From Hermatobates lingyangjiaoensis (Eukaryota > Arthropoda > Insecta > Hemiptera > Hermatobatidae), in the NCBI GenBank assembly GCA_026182355.1, contig JAPFBL010001928.1, positions 6,589,501-6,653,500 of the forward strand: DNA of 64,000 bases, given 5' to 3'. The position numbers were made by a program, and so were the translations under genes. The notes beneath the pieces are model-generated. The model did not search any database. It had not been told where the DNA came from and saw only the letters and a list, made by a program, of their open reading frames with translations. The first letter of the stretch is position 1. Every line of letters begins with the position of its first letter. Positions 27,024 to 43,000 of the stretch are shown here, in pieces.

Positions 27024-30000
27024 CAAACCACAATATGAAATGGGTGGTTATTATATATATATATATATATATATATAAGCAAATATTTAACAAATTTCGG
27101 TCCGTATTATATTTATATATTTGTGTTGTTATATACTTTGGGATAATAGATATGGTTTTTTGAGATAACAGAAGAAAAATGTATGTTGTGATGATAAGTG
27201 TGAATGTTTGAAAAAGTGGAGAAGTAACATCGTCCTAAAATATTAACGAATTCCGATTAATATTTACTTCTATTCTATCACAGGTCGCCACATTATTTAA
27301 TAATAATTTAATAATAATTATAATTAATTATTATATAATATAATTTATTATAATTATAATTAATAATATTTATAATAATTTAATAAAACATATTAGTTTT
27401 AAAGAACATAAATACTAATTTATAATAATGCCTAATTATCGCATATATACATATAAAAATGACACGTTCGTTTTTTCTATTTTTTTTTTTTTAATACAAA
27501 AGTTATTCTGTCTCTACAATTATTTTGCAACCCCCTAACAAATATACGCTTCATTTTATAATTTTTTTTAAAAAAAAAATAATTCCTTATTATCATTACT
27601 GAATTTTTAAAATTTGTTTTTTTATTTTTCTTTCAGAATTAACAGAATTTATTCATCACATAAGAAATATTTTCTATTTATCAGTGGAATTTTCTCATTC
27701 TTATGCTTTTGATGTTGAAAAGTCGAAGAATTTTAGAGAAATCACTAAAGGAATAGCAACAGAGATAAAACAAAGGACTGAAGCGTTTCTCAGCTTGTTT
27801 GATTGGATGAGTTTCGCTATTACTTTTTTCTTCTTCTTTATTTTATTGAAGTAAGGGCCCATTTCTAGTTATATCTATACACTACATACATACATACTGC
27901 ATGCATACATACATACGTACAACATACATGCATATATAAATAAATAAATATATAGCTACATATACATATATACATACATACACATAGATACATACATACA
28001 TACATACATACACATTCATACATACATATATACATACATACATACATACATACATACATACATACATACATACGATAAAAAGATTTCACTTAAACACGTG
28101 AAACAACAATCAACGATCAAACCACAATAAGAAATGGGAAAACAAGACTAAGATCTTTCAACCGTAACAAGCGGTCTTCGTCAGAGTTGGGTTTTTGACT
28201 CTGACGAAGACCGCAGTGTTACGGTTGAAAGATCTTAGTCTTGTTTTCCCATTTCTTATTGTGGTTTGATCGTTTATACATACATACATACATACACATA
28301 GATACATACATACATACACATACATACATACATACACATAGATACATACATATATACACATACATACATGTATAGCTACATATACATACATACTTATTTA
28401 TAAGCATAAATACATACATACATACATACATATATACATACGCATACATACATACATGTATAGGGGGCATACATTTTATAATATATAATATACTTATAAT
28501 ATTATTATAATATACTTATTATAAGGAGCAGCAATTTGAAAAGTGTTTTATGATATTACATTAAAAAAAACAGTAAACATAGAATATCATATTACTTCAA
28601 AATATTGAAAGTTCTCAGGAGTCATGATGTTAGTTTGCAGAGGTAGTTCTAAAAGGACCATACATAGACCAAAAATTGGCTCTTGTGAAAACAAACAATG
28701 AACATTCATTTTATTTTTGCCCAATGAAGTGTATTTAGAGTAGGGATCTTTAACGTGCACCTGACATCGTACAGTATCGGGATTGATCGCCTAACGTCCT
28801 CTTAGAATGACGAAGTACTAAGATTTATTCACCTCCATATAAATCGAAAGCCAGAGTGAGTATTGAACCCAGGATCTACCAGTCCAGAGGCGAGCACGTT
28901 GCCTATGGGCAAACTTTACCCTTTAAGTGATGATATTTATCGATTTGTATTCAATATAAAATTACTTAGTGAATGCAATGATTATATACAAGTAATTTAG
29001 TATAATACGAACACTATAGAAAAAATTACGATAATAAAGGACAAAGTTTACACATAAAAAGAAACTACAAAATTCATAGTGAGATATTTACTTATTGTTT
29101 CGTATAAAAGTAGTATAAAGCTGAAATACTTTGAATATTTTAATATTATTTTAAAACATCTCCTTTTAGTTATACTATAAACCACAATAACAATTGGCTG
29201 TTTGCCAATTGATTGAAGTACTTATTGGATATTAATTTGACTGATTCTTGCATTTTTGAATTATGATATTTGATTTCTTCTAACAGTAGTTCTATACTAA
29301 ATTTGAATCACAGTAGGCCTTTAAGCAGATTAAGTAAACCAGTTAATAGAAATGGATAGTCTTACGACCATGGAACAAAAAACACAAAACCTTCACTATG
29401 AAACAAAGAACTTAATGTTGTTTCTTAAAAACAACAAATAGGTTCAATAAAGCAGTTAGGGAACCAGTTCATAGAAACCTTACTTTAATAATAAAGTAAG
29501 GTTCCAGGTTAGATCCATGGCAATTTGCTTGCCCCTTGATTAGTAGGTCCGGGGTTCAATACCAACTCAGGCCCTGGATTTATTAATGAGGGAGGTGAAT
29601 AACTCTGATCACGTTATCTTTCGGACAGAACGTTTAGTTTGTTTTGATTTATTCATGTTCCTCTGTCGGCTACATCATGGTAAACCAGAATAGGTTGATG
29701 TTTTCTAACGTGGAGTCTTTTCGCAAGGACTCTTTCAAACCAACAGTTTCATTGCAAATGAGACATAAGACAGACCACGTGAAGTACCCGAGGTAGTCGT
29801 GTTCAACGACCTGCATCAACAAAAGCCATAAAACATGTGCCCGGTAGTCTCTAAGAGACTGATGGTTACTTGATGAAAGAGATTACAGGGGAAAACATGA
29901 AAAGGAAAAACAAAAGTAGCAGTTAATATGGAGTAGAGGTATAGAAAAGAATACATAAATAAGGGAAAGCGTCAGATATTATAAGAAAAGGTATAGGTGG

Positions 30001-33000
30001 AAGGATAAGCCAGGTTAGCTCAGTGGTTAACGCACTCGCCTGTGGGCTGGTAGTCCGGGTTTCGGTCCTCACCGTGACCTCGATTTATTTATGTGGGAGG
30101 TGAATAAATCTGAGTACGTCGTCCCTCGGAGAAGGACGTTAAGTCGTCGTCCCCGAGCCTGTACTATGTCAGGTACTCGTTAAAAATCCTTACTCGTAAA
30201 TGCACTTGATTTAGGAAAAATTTAAGACTCCCAATAAAGAATAAGTAGAATCACCGATCAAACAAAAAGCCGGTAAACGGATGACTTTATCACCCGCTAG
30301 GGGATCGATTTAAACAATAAAAAACAAATAGGGAAGGAAGGAGAAGTATCTAGACGATAAAGACATCGGGACAGACCAGGCAAACCTAAGTCCGTCACAA
30401 CCAGCCACAACTAGCCTCGTCCGACTAAATGATAACTGATAAGCAAACAAAGTTGCCGGATTTCACTGGGACCGAGAAAAATGTACTAAAAAAGACAGGC
30501 GCAAACCAAAAGAAGAAAAGAGGACTTAGGATCCAGCTCCCGAACCAGTGACCACCACCCGAGATAGAGCGTGGACGAACGGACTTTCCACCTCTGGACT
30601 CCGACCCAGGCTAGCATTCCGCCAAATTTGTGCCTTTCTTAGTTCACACCATCCAGGCGTGTTAAGCCCCCCCACCACAACAAGGTGAAGGCACATCGGG
30701 GGGGGGGGGGGGGATAGAAAACGTTAAGCCGTTGGTCCCGAGCCTGTACGATGTCAGGTACTCGTTAAAGATTCCTATTCTAAATTCAATTGAGTTATGG
30801 AAAAGGACTCCCAGTGTAGAATTAATCATCTTTGTGTGGTATCACAAAGGGACAATATTTGGCCTCTGTATGTTTCTCTATGGAACTACCACTGCATCCC
30901 TTAATAATGATAGCAATATAATAATAATACTAATTATATATTATAAAAATAAATAATAACAGTAGGAATAATGATAATGCTCTTATACCTTATTTATTTT
31001 TGTTTTATCGATTTAATTTTGACTTTTGAAAAGTATGTGTTCAACTTTAGCGCTTGCACGAGTTTCTTTATTTCACGATTTTATGTTGGGAATGGTTATT
31101 ATGTTGCTAGGGTCACAGATCATGCATACGACACAATAACAAACAATAAGTTGTTCTGCACTACTATTCACTATGAGTGATTGCTTGTATTTGTGAATGA
31201 TTTATCACTGTTTTGACATGAATGTATCTTTGCAGGGTGATATATTACAGACACAAGTTTCTCCACAGTGACAGATTCGACAACAGGTTTATTACCAAGG
31301 ACTTCTTGGATATTGACTTTAGGAGGACGGTGAAGCATCAGGAGACAGTGCTTCCTCTCAGACCTGTCGAGCAGGACCACTACATAAGAGTCAGTTTCAC
31401 CAAAGAACATTTCTTAATACATCAGAACTAAGTATTCTTATTTTCAGAAGAAAAACAAGTATACCCTTCAAAAGATTTCAAACTGGATTGAAACAAGTCA
31501 AAAAATAATTAAGGAATTTTGTTTATAAAAACTCATTTATGAAAAGTGTTAGTTTGACTATATGAGAATTTATTTATTTCATGTCATGTTAGAACAGATA
31601 TTCTAAGGAGTATAGAAGTTAAATTTGTGAATAGAGAGTCTCTTTAAATACATGACTAATGTGACTGTTTAGTTCACGTCGTGGCGTCTGCTGCCCAGCG
31701 AGCGGATCAATATAATGACGACTTCAGTACTGCTGGGTCTGGTGACGCTCAAGATCTCCTTCCACATGATGGCCGACTACAGTCTGTGGTGGCTGCTGAC
31801 GGTGATCAGGCGGCACGGCAGACTCAAGGCTGGAGCAGAAGGTAGGCAGACACTTGGGGGTCACTCGAGACACCAGACTCTTCAGAGTACTGACTCTGCG
31901 GTCCACAGGTGCTGCCAGCATTGAGGTGCAGGTGGAAGGTAAAGGCGTCGTGTCAGAGTTGTTCTCCTCCATCGTCAACCTCTTTCAGCCCTCCAGTATC
32001 AAGCTCGACATGGACACGCTCGCCTGTCTTCCTGACCCCGCTCCTCCCGATTACGCCAAGTACCACCAAATACGTCAGTATTCAAAACCACCATCAACTC
32101 CTTTCTTACTACTTTACTGGTTTTAAAACATGCTCGTTTCTTATACTGCATGAATGAATATTATGCTCGTTTCTTATACTGCATGAATGAATAATATGCA
32201 CGTTTCTTATACTGCATGAATGAATAATATGCTCGTTTCTTATACTGCATGAATGAATAATATGCTCGTTTCTTATACTGCATGAATGAATAATATGCTC
32301 GTTTCTTACACTGCATGAATGAATAATATGCTCGTTTCTTATACTGCATGAATGAATAATATGCTCGTTTCTTATACTGCATGAATGAATAATATGCTCG
32401 TTTCTTATACTGCATGAATGAATAATATGCTCGTTTCTTATACTGCATGAATGAATAATATGCTCGTTTCTTATACTGCATGAATGAATATATGCTCGTT
32501 CGTACACTGCATAATGAATCAATACTGCTCGTTTCTTATACTGCTATGAATGAATAATATGCTCGTTTCTTACACTGCATGAATGAATAATATGCTCGTT
32601 TCTTATACTGCATGAATGAATAATATGCTCGTTTCTTATACTGCATGAATGAATAATATGCTCGTTTCTTATACTGCATGAATGAATAATATGCTCGTTT
32701 CTTATACTGCATGAATGAATAATATGCTCGTTTCTTATACTGCATGAATGAATAATATGCTCGTTTCTTACACTGCATGAATGAATAATATGCTCGTTTC
32801 TTATACTGCATGAATGAATAATATGCTCGTTTCTTATACTGCATGAATGAATAATACAATAAATAATAGAAATTAAAAACATTTCAATGAAGTTATACAA
32901 ACTCTAAATGTTTTACTAAAACTTTATGCATTTTATAATATTTCAAATCCATTTAGTATGAAGATAACGTAAACAGGACGACATGCGAGTTCCTCCGGTA

Positions 33001-35579
33001 TCCATCTTGTATATATCAAGAGTAAATGGTCAAACCACAATAAGAAATGGGAAAACAAGACTAAGATCTTTCAACCGTAACAAGTGGTCTTCGTCAGAGT
33101 CAAAAACCCAACTGAACCTCAGTTGTGTTTTTGACTCTGACGAAGACCGCTTATTACGGTTGAAAGATCTTAGTCTTGTTTTCCCATTTCTTATTGTGGT
33201 TTGATCATTGATTGTTATTTTACGTGTTTATGTGAAATCTTTTTATATTAAGAGTAATATTAAAATGTAGACAAATACTCGTACAATGAACCCTATTATA
33301 TTTTAGCATGGCCTTATATATGTATCCTGATTCCATGAAATGATAAGCAGTTTCAGAGTCTCAAAGCACGTAATAAACTTTAATATTTATTTAAGCATAT
33401 AAAAGTGAGTGAACGTTCGACTCTGGTCAGCCCTCCACTCCTTTTATTGGATGTTTATCTGACGATGGCGCAAAATGTTCGAAACGTGTTGATTGAATTA
33501 CGTAAGAATATTCTTTTGCATGAAGACATTTTATTATCCATTTACCCGAGTATAATATATGGATGACCTAAACAGCCAGATTAAAGTCAACATGTTGATG
33601 TTTCCAGTATTCCTGCTAGGAATGGTCTGGTTGCTCGCCATGACAGAGCCTTACGGTCTCCGCCTGAGGAATGTCGTCATGTGTCACTACCACCCCAATG
33701 TCTCCAGAAGACGATCTGTTTGGCTTTACAATCACATTCTCATCCAAAGAGGCTCTTTCGTCAAGTTGATGAGAAGACAACTTAGAAGAAAGTTCACGAA
33801 AGGTCGTTTAGGAATTGAAAATGTCCCTATTAACGAGAGATTAGTTGCTGTGTAAGTATTGAACATAATTTCATTTACTTTCATTGTATTTTTCAAACTA
33901 AGTAGTTAAGAAGATTCAGTTGTGGTGGTTATGTCTCTGTAGAAGACCGTTAACAAGATAGTTTTTCTTAAATATGAGTAATAAATAATATGAGTATAAA
34001 GAGAAAACTGGTTTCTAATGATAATGATTTCCATTACTAAACAAGACATAACGTTGACTTGTCAACTGGATGACATTGTCTATACTTAACCATTTCTGAC
34101 TTAAATTCCGAAATAAGAAATATTTTATTTTTATTGTCAATCTATACACATATAATATAAATACAACATAATACTACAATAGAAACGCGAGAAATCTGTC
34201 GAAAAAAAATTCTATTAAAATTAACCATTAACCAAATTTTTGATGCACTCTGGAAAATTATGGTATCTATATATAATTTTGTTTGAAAAATTAACTCTAG
34301 ATCACGATTAGTTTCTTTCTTACTATTTCTCTGATTTTAAAATATGCTCCTTTTTACTTTACTACTCGTAAAGTAAAGTAAAAAGTATAGTGATCGTGAA
34401 AAAATTCGATCTCGAGATTTTGATGGAATTATATGTTTTTTGAGGTCCCAAAAGTCGTTTTATGATGTTTTTGCGATGATACTCCTATGATTTGATGTGA
34501 GTGTGTGTGTGGTTGGGTGGGTGAATATGTTAGCATTGCTTGTTACCACGCTATGGTACAGACTCTTTGATGGATCAAGTTGATATTTTAAACAAAAATG
34601 GGCCCCATAATGTAGATGATCCCTATTGTTTGAGAAGAATTATGCATGAAGGGAAAGTCAGTTTTTTTATGTTGCATTCATTCTGAGTTTTAATATGATT
34701 ACAATGAAGTTATAAAAATTATATTTAATTGTCTTACTTTCTAAAAATGTATCAATCTTATCACAATTCAAATGTATTTTGTATCAAGAGAACGTCAACT
34801 GGACTCTACAGATGTTCTTCCACTATTAAGCTTGCATATATTAAGAGTAATATTAAAATGTAGACAAATAGCAATGAACTCTATTATATTTAGCATAGCC
34901 TTATAAATCTTCTGAATATAAGAGATGCTACAGAGTTTTAGAGTCTCAAAGCACTTAAATAAACTTTATTATTTATTTAAGCATTAAGTTTGAAGTACTT
35001 AATAATGTTTATATCCTATTCACTTCTTTGAATATAAGCATTCTGTTAGTAGGTAGTAGGTAAGTTGATATTAATATATATAATATATATAATTAATATA
35101 CTATATATTTAAAAATATTATACATAGGAATATATATATTATTATTATATATTTATTTTAATATATTACAATATTATAATAAATATATATATTAATTTTT
35201 ATTATTAAAATTATATATATTATACATAAATGTATACACCTATATCATAATATATATATATATAAATATTATATATATAAGCTTCACATAAACACGTGAA
35301 ATAACAATCAATGATCAAACCACTTCGTCAGAGTCAGTTGGGTTTTTGACTCTGACGAAGACCGCTTGTTACGGTTGAAAGATCTTAGTCTTCTTTTCCC
35401 ATTTCTTATTGTGGTTTGATCATTGATTATATATATATATTTTATATATATAATATAGTAGAGTAGAGAGAGAGGAATGAGAGAGAGAGAGAGAGAGAGA
35501 GAGAGTGGTAAGAGAGAGAGTCAGAGAGAGTGGGTGAGGGAGATTGAGAAGAGTAGTTGAGAGAGAGTGGTGCTCAGTG

Positions 35580-35666
<87 letters not shown>

Positions 35667-38067
35667 TAAGAGAGAGAGTCAGAGAGAGTGGGTGAGGGAG
35701 ATATAGAGAGAGAGTCAGAGAGAGTGGGTGAGGGAGATATAGAGAGAGAGTGAGAGTGAGTGGGTGAGAGAGAGAGTGGATGGCAGAGAGAGAGAGATTG
35801 AGAGAGAGGTGGGTGAGAGAGAAAGGGAGAGAGAGAGAGTGATTGAACCTTTTTTAAAGGTTTGCCACACAATTTCTCTATCAAGATTTTAGAAATACGA
35901 TCTATCTGATGACTTAGTTTTACATATCTGTTTTTAAATAGAAGTAAAATTATTATAAGTATGTTAAAAGTTTATGTTTATAAATGTGTTTATTTGGTAA
36001 CTGTATAATTGATTAAGAAGTCAATAATCTGTTTTACCTCGTATTCTATATTGGAATTATTTAACCGGTTTTGGTCCACTTTCAACTTGAAACCAGGATA
36101 CCAAGTCAAACATATTGCTCATTTCTTAATGTACTATACACTGACTTCTCTGGTGTTAATAAGATGCATGTACACTTATCTGATGATATTTGACAGATTG
36201 CCGGCTTTGCAGATAGTCCTAAAAGGTCAAACAAAGACCAACTGCATTGTCTGCGAAACTAAAGGTTTGAATAACCAGCCTTTGATGAAGTGTCAGCGAC
36301 CTAACTGCGTTGGCACCTACTGCAATGACTGTTTTACTCAGCTGCAGAACAGATGCACATTGTGCAAACACCCTATCGAGTATGGTGATGTCAGCGACCT
36401 CAGTGAAGAGAGGTAAATCACTTATCGCTTTATTTACTCAGACCTATAAATAATGAAATCTTGGACGAATATATATATATATATATATATTTATTAAGCG
36501 AACCTGCACAAATGATGGACGCGGGACTCTTCGCTCTTCACACCTCCTGATGACGACAATGGTCGAAATATCGATGTGTGTTATGTCTGTGTTCGTTTCG
36601 TCGTTATTCTCTGTGTTTCTTTCGTTTTGAATTTATTTTATATATATACAAAACTATAGTTTATCGGGACTAGGTCAGTTTTTCAGGTACAAATTAAACT
36701 CTCATTGCGAACGTTTCAGTATTTATTTTAAACCTTTTTCATAGACATAAGTATAAATTTTGAAACAGAAAAACTAAGTATTACATTACAAATTATTTTA
36801 CAAAGAAAAATAGTCTGTGGATTTCAACAAAAACTGTAGTTTGAATGAACACGTAACACTGAACTGAAATAAAAACTGAACTGAAAAAATTTTTATTTCA
36901 GTTCAGTGTCACGTCATTCAAAACTATAGTTGTTGAAATCCACAGACTATTTTTCTTTGTAAAATAATTTGTAATGTAATACTTAGTTTTTTTGTTTCAA
37001 AATGTATACTTCTGCCTATGAAAAAGGTTTTAAATAAAAACCGAAACGTTGGCAATGAGAGTTTATTTGAACCTGAAGAACTAAACGAGTCCCGATAAAC
37101 TTTAGTTTTGTTTCTATTCCACGTTCGATACTTTTATAAATATATATATATATATATTGTAAACAGGAAAACGATCCAAAAGGACACCAAACGTTTCACG
37201 GTTTAGGTCTCCAACCGTCGCTTCACAAGTGCGCTTGGTGTCTCTATCTCAACTCTCCTGATGACGGTTCAATCGAAAATTAGAGACAGTAAGTGTGTTT
37301 GTTCCTTAGTTCTGTGTTTGTGATTCACCGTGAAAAGTTTATATATAAAAGAGTTCTTATGTCGACCACATATATTCTACACTTTTTCTTTTTTATTTAT
37401 CAAAGTTTGGGCAAGCGACAAACGTTTCTCAAAAAGACAACTTTAGTCAACGTTTTGTCTGTATTTTTATACATTTTCAGGGCTTAGTATTTTGATTTCC
37501 TAAGAGACTTTTGATTTTTTTTAGTTCTACTTTCTTGTCTACATAAGTCAACAATAAAATAGAACTAAACAATGTAATAGGTAAAAGGAAACAATTGAAA
37601 CAAATGCTCTGAGACATTTTCAGTTTTCCAGCTGTTTCGTTACTCTTTCTGGATAACCTTAATGCTACTTTCTTATTTCTTACTTTGTTTGCTTTCTGAT
37701 GACATAAAGTGAAAGACCTCAGAGCATTTATTTCTATTGTTTTCCTTTTTCCTTGCAGTTTAAACTTCATTGATTGCATCACGTGTTTATTTGTTTTGAT
37801 TTTTCTGCATATATATGAATATATTATATACACGGGTTTAAAATGGAAGAAGAGTAACACACAGAGTAACTAAATATACTTATGAACTCAAATTTTCGGG
37901 CATACCGTCTTCAGAAGAAAAGAGAAAGGGAGACCAAGCACGTTGCGTCAACCTTTCTCTCTTCTCCTAAAGACGGATGGCCCAAAAATTTGACTTCGTT
38001 TTGTGTGTTTTTCGATTTTAAACTCGTATTGTGTCCAGTTTGGATTGTCTTTCCGTTTATTAAGTGA

Positions 38068-38098
<31 letters not shown>

Positions 38099-38271
38099 CA
38101 ATGATCAAACCACAATAAGAAAATGGGAAAACAAGACCAAGATCTTTCAACCGTAATAAGCGGTCTTCGTCAGAGTCAAAAACCCAACAGAGTTTGGTCT
38201 TAGTGTTGTTTTCCCATTTTCTTATTGTGGTTTGATAATTGATTGTTATTTCACGTGTTTATATTGAAATC

Positions 38272-38329
<58 letters not shown>

Positions 38330-40046
38330 TATTTTAAACATATATATTTTATATATTTATTATATATTTCTATAAATTATAAAAAATAAAAAATTTTATT
38401 AATTTATTTTTAAAAATAATGATTTATTTTTATTTAAAAAAGTTTTGCTGGAGCGTTTCTTTTAAATGTGGTATATATGATTATATATATATATATATGA
38501 TTAAACCACAATAAGAATGGGAAAACGACTCGTTCAGTTGGGTTTTTGACTCTGACGAAGACCGCTTGTTACGGTTGAAAGATCTTAGTCTTGTTTTCCC
38601 ATTCTTATTGTGGTTTAATCATTGATTGTTGTTTCACGTGTTTATGTGAAATCTTTATATATATTATATATATATATATATATAAATCCATTTTTATTTT
38701 TAAACAATATATTTTTATTAATATTTTTTGTTTTTTTTTACTTTTCTTCATTAAATGTTTTAGAAAGAATTCGGTTAGAATACTTACATTAATATTCAAA
38801 TCACTCAAGTAATATTCCTTATATGAAACATGAAGTGGGTAAGTCGTCATTTTTAAAAGCAGTATTTCAAAAAGGGATTGTTTTTTTTTTTCAGAGATTC
38901 ATCCGATTTAGAGTATGCTGTCACATATGGATCTAGTGATAGTGCAGTCATCATTGAAGAAGTAATTAGTCAAACTGACTTAACAAGAACTTCAAGTGAA
39001 AAAGAATCTGAACAAAATTTGATCGAATTTGAATATGACAAAGGAATCCAAAGTACTTCAAACCTTCAAATAGTTCCTTTAGTAAAAGGAAGAAGCGATA
39101 TCATATTCCCTTCTGTAAAGGCAAAAGTTAAACATTTGATGTCTATTTCAAAAGGAGATAATAAGGAAGAGAAGATGATGCCTTTAATAGAATTAAAAAG
39201 ACTGAAAACAAAAAGTCAGGAAGATCTTTTAAAAGAAGATGAAACAATTGAAGAATCAGAAGATGAAGAATTAAGCGAGTGCACTTCATTATTAGTTTGT
39301 TACAGAAAAAGAACATCACCTCTGAAGAAAAGTGAAAGTTTTTCAGCGCGATGGTACTCTGGTCCTTGCAAATACCAAGGTATTTTATTTTACCAGAAAA
39401 AACTTTGTATCCTTCATAAATGTATCTTGTAATGTGTTCTACACAATATATAACAATGTATATGTATTACCACAAGTAATCACTGATAAATCATTTCCAA
39501 CTGACAGAGAACCAATACGATAGTACAGTAATGTATCCATCAATCGTAACGTATATACTCGATAATCGAAACATACAGTAAACCAATCAATAGTACAGTA
39601 ACGTATATGATCAATCATAAAAAGATAAATTCTTTGAACTATTTATATAATTGTGGAATATATTGAATAATACGTGCCTAATATATATATGGTATTCTTT
39701 CTGACTTGCAGACCAGCTTTGCCCGAATGAAAAATATAAAAATTAAATCGACATTTTTTTTTTGCCTCAAATATAAAAACCTGTTATACGTTTATATAAG
39801 CTGAATCAGAATTCATTAAAATATCAAATAATAACTAATGTAATTACTACTAAGAGATAACATATAAAAAATCTACATTATTCGCATTAATTTGAGAAAG
39901 AATAATTTTTTAGCAATTATTATAATTGTATAATTGGCTCATACATAACTTAGATGGGTGCCAAATAACAAATGAGCTGTCAATATATGTTATTTTGATA
40001 TAATTTTTCATGTTAAAATCGCAAAGTTGATTGGTAATTATTAAAA

Positions 40047-40077
<31 letters not shown>

Positions 40078-43000
40078 TCTGCGAGGTATACCTGTATGAA
40101 ATGCATTTTCAATGTAATCTCTAGATGGGCATGCTGAAGTTTTGGTGACGCTCGGGTAAATTTACATTCTATATTCTCTAGTACAAGGGTCTTCAACCAG
40201 TGGGTCGCGAAATGTTTGAAATTGTTTATTTTTTAATAAATAGAAAATACTTTATTAAATAGAAAATAACGGACTAAATTAAATAAATAATTTGTTTATT
40301 ATTAATGCGTCACAGCAATCTGATTAAAGTTACTATTGATCAAATTATTTTAATTTTCCCCTTTTTTATTTGTTGTCAATTTTATTTTTGTTCTCACTAA
40401 AGGGTTGCGAATAAATTTTGGTGTCAAAAATAAGTCGCGATTTAAAAACAGTTGAAGATCCCTGCTCTAGTACACATGTGTATACTATAACATACATAAA
40501 CAACTCTTTTTTATTAAAAAAATCCTTGACAATTATTGATGACTCCTTCTGTCACTATGTGTAGTATGTTATAATACACTTGGAAATGCGATTATTTTCT
40601 AGAATAAACAACAAATATTTAAAAATATACTGGAGATTAGCTTACAATATAAAAACACACGATGTATATTCTACAATAATTTCACCACCAGGTATATGCA
40701 GAAAAATCACAATAAATAAACACGTGATGCAATCAATGAAGCTTAAACCACAATGGAAAAAGGAAGCAATAGAAATAGATGCTCTAAACTATTTATAGTT
40801 TATTAATTTTTTTTTAGTTACTTTTTTTTATTTTTTCCCCTCAGTGAGTATATTTGCATCACTGGCACTGTTATACCGCGAAGTGATCCTTCATTGTGGT
40901 TTCGCTCCTTAAGAGATCAATCTTCTCTCCTGATGACGACAATTAACGAAATATCGAGGTTAATTGTGACAGTTCTTTCTATGTGTTCGTATTTGTGTGA
41001 CTTAACATGCTGCCCTAGTGGACAGGCTATTGTTTGATAATATAAATGATTAACAATCGTTTTCAGTGTGATTTAATTTTGAAAACTTGATTCACCAGTG
41101 CTGAAATTAGAAAAATTAGGCATGTTCTAACCTTGCTTTTGTTTTGATACAATAATGCCCTCCTATGCGATGTCAGGGTAACTTTTCGAAATCCCGTTAC
41201 TTCATTGCTTCCCTAATTAAGTACCATCAAGTACTTAGCAATAATACACCATTCATAATCATCTTGATAACAATTAAATTTATAACAAAAACTACTTATG
41301 GTTTATATTTACCTGTCTATTTTGTATATTTCATAATAAAATTTATTCACTTTTTGAATAATAAATTACAAAAAATATATATATATACTTTCTAGATACA
41401 AAAGAACTGTGCGCTGACGAATTAAGTGAAGTGAAATGCGATGAAATAAAAATAGATCCAGCTTCTATGAAAGAAGAAGTTATTTATCCTGAAGATGTAA
41501 GTATAGGTCGAAAATAATGATATTAAGGTATAAACTATCATACTCAATTAATGATTGTTGATAATATTTATATATATATATATATACTTTGTCTTTGATA
41601 AAAAATTTAAGAAAGTCAAGAAATAACTGAATAGGAATTAAAGACCTAAGCCAGAGGGTGGACGAACGGATTTTCAACTCACAGACATCAAGTCAAGACA
41701 AGGAACACGAAGATAACAGCTAAAGACACTGTTGTACCACCACAGTGAATGAGAACACAATAAAGGCGGACCACCACCCAAGCCAGAGCGTGGACGAACG
41801 GACTTTCCACCTCCGGACGCAGACCCAGGCTAGCACCCGGAAAGGTTGTGCCTTTCTTAGATCACGCCATCCAAGCGTGTTAAGACCCCCCCCCCCCCCG
41901 ACAAGGTAAAGGCACATCGGGGGGATAGAGAATGTTAAGCAGTCGGTTCCGAGCCAATATGATGTCAGGTACTCGTTAAAGATCCCTACTCTAAATACAC
42001 TTGATTTATGCAAAATGTAGGATTTCCCAACGTAGAATCACCGATCAAACAAAAAAGATCGTAAAGGGATGACGTTTTTACCCGCTAGGGGATCAGTTTA
42101 AACAAAAAAAAAAAAAAAAATCAGACATGACTATAAGTTTTCCACGTGGATGAAAAATCTTGCACACGCTGTCCCTTGGAGAGGATCGACTTCGTATGTA
42201 GAAAAGGTCGTAAGTTGAGACTAATTTTCCCGTAAGACTACATTATAATTCGATTAATCTGTTAAACAGTACAAAAACCTTAACAAATACTGCTTAAATA
42301 AGGGTATAAATAACAATTACACATATATTTATATGATGTAATTTTTTTTGAGGTTTCAGGTCCAATGATTAAAACTAGTCCTTTTGCCGACGTTTCGACA
42401 TATATTTATGTCATCTTTGGGCTACAACATGATTGTTTTACAATTAGCACTACTATTACTACTATTATGGTAATTTATTACATTTTAATATGTACGGTAA
42501 CAAAGAGGAATTTATTGATAAATCAGTTATTACGACTATGGATTATTTTGTTATACATTAACATAAGGATATTGTTATAATTTCCTATTGCTTTAGAAAT
42601 AGAATAATTATAACAATATCCTTATGTTAATGTATAACAAAATAATCCATAGTCGTAATAACTGATTTATCAATAAATTCCTCTTTGTTACCGTACATAT
42701 TAAAATGTAATAAATTACCATAATAGTAGTGCTAATTGTAAAACAATCATGTTGTAGCCCTGAAGATGACATAAATATATGTCGAAACGTCGGCAAAAGG
42801 ACCAGTTTTAATCATTGGACCTCAAACCTCAAAAAAAATTACATCATATAAATATTGGGTCAAGAAAACAAATCATGATGCATATATATATATATAGATA
42901 GAAACCAGTTAATTCAGACAGATTTAAAACAAATAAATTATAAATAAATAAGAAATAAAGACAGATCATCGCCTTATCCTAGATACTGGCGTATAAAGGT

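Larger units (their letters stand above)
27880..28460 (+). repeat. CATA microsatellite on both sides of an AGATCT foldback
   Basis: CATA/GATA-rich tracts at 27880-28075 and 28275-28460. The long frames on either strand here are products of the repeat. Confidence 0.9.

Noticed and set aside
27865..28470. Minus-strand frames rich in MYVCMYVC
   Set aside because: Translation of CATA microsatellite.
30009..30080. True tRNA gene
   Set aside because: A and B boxes are present, but the cloverleaf arms do not close and the same head occurs on several SINE bodies.
32109..32900. Long minus-strand frames of 11-residue repeats
   Set aside because: Products of the 33-bp minisatellite in intron 11; two frames are open at once.
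32957..33026. Alternative exon 12 after TTTAG (YEDNVNRTTCEFLRYPSC)
   Set aside because: Its phase fits neither donor of exon 11 and it lacks a good donor; exon 33576-33851 matches the family and closes the frame.
35420..35884. 154-codon minus-strand frame rich in SLSLSL
   Set aside because: Translation of GA/TA microsatellite.
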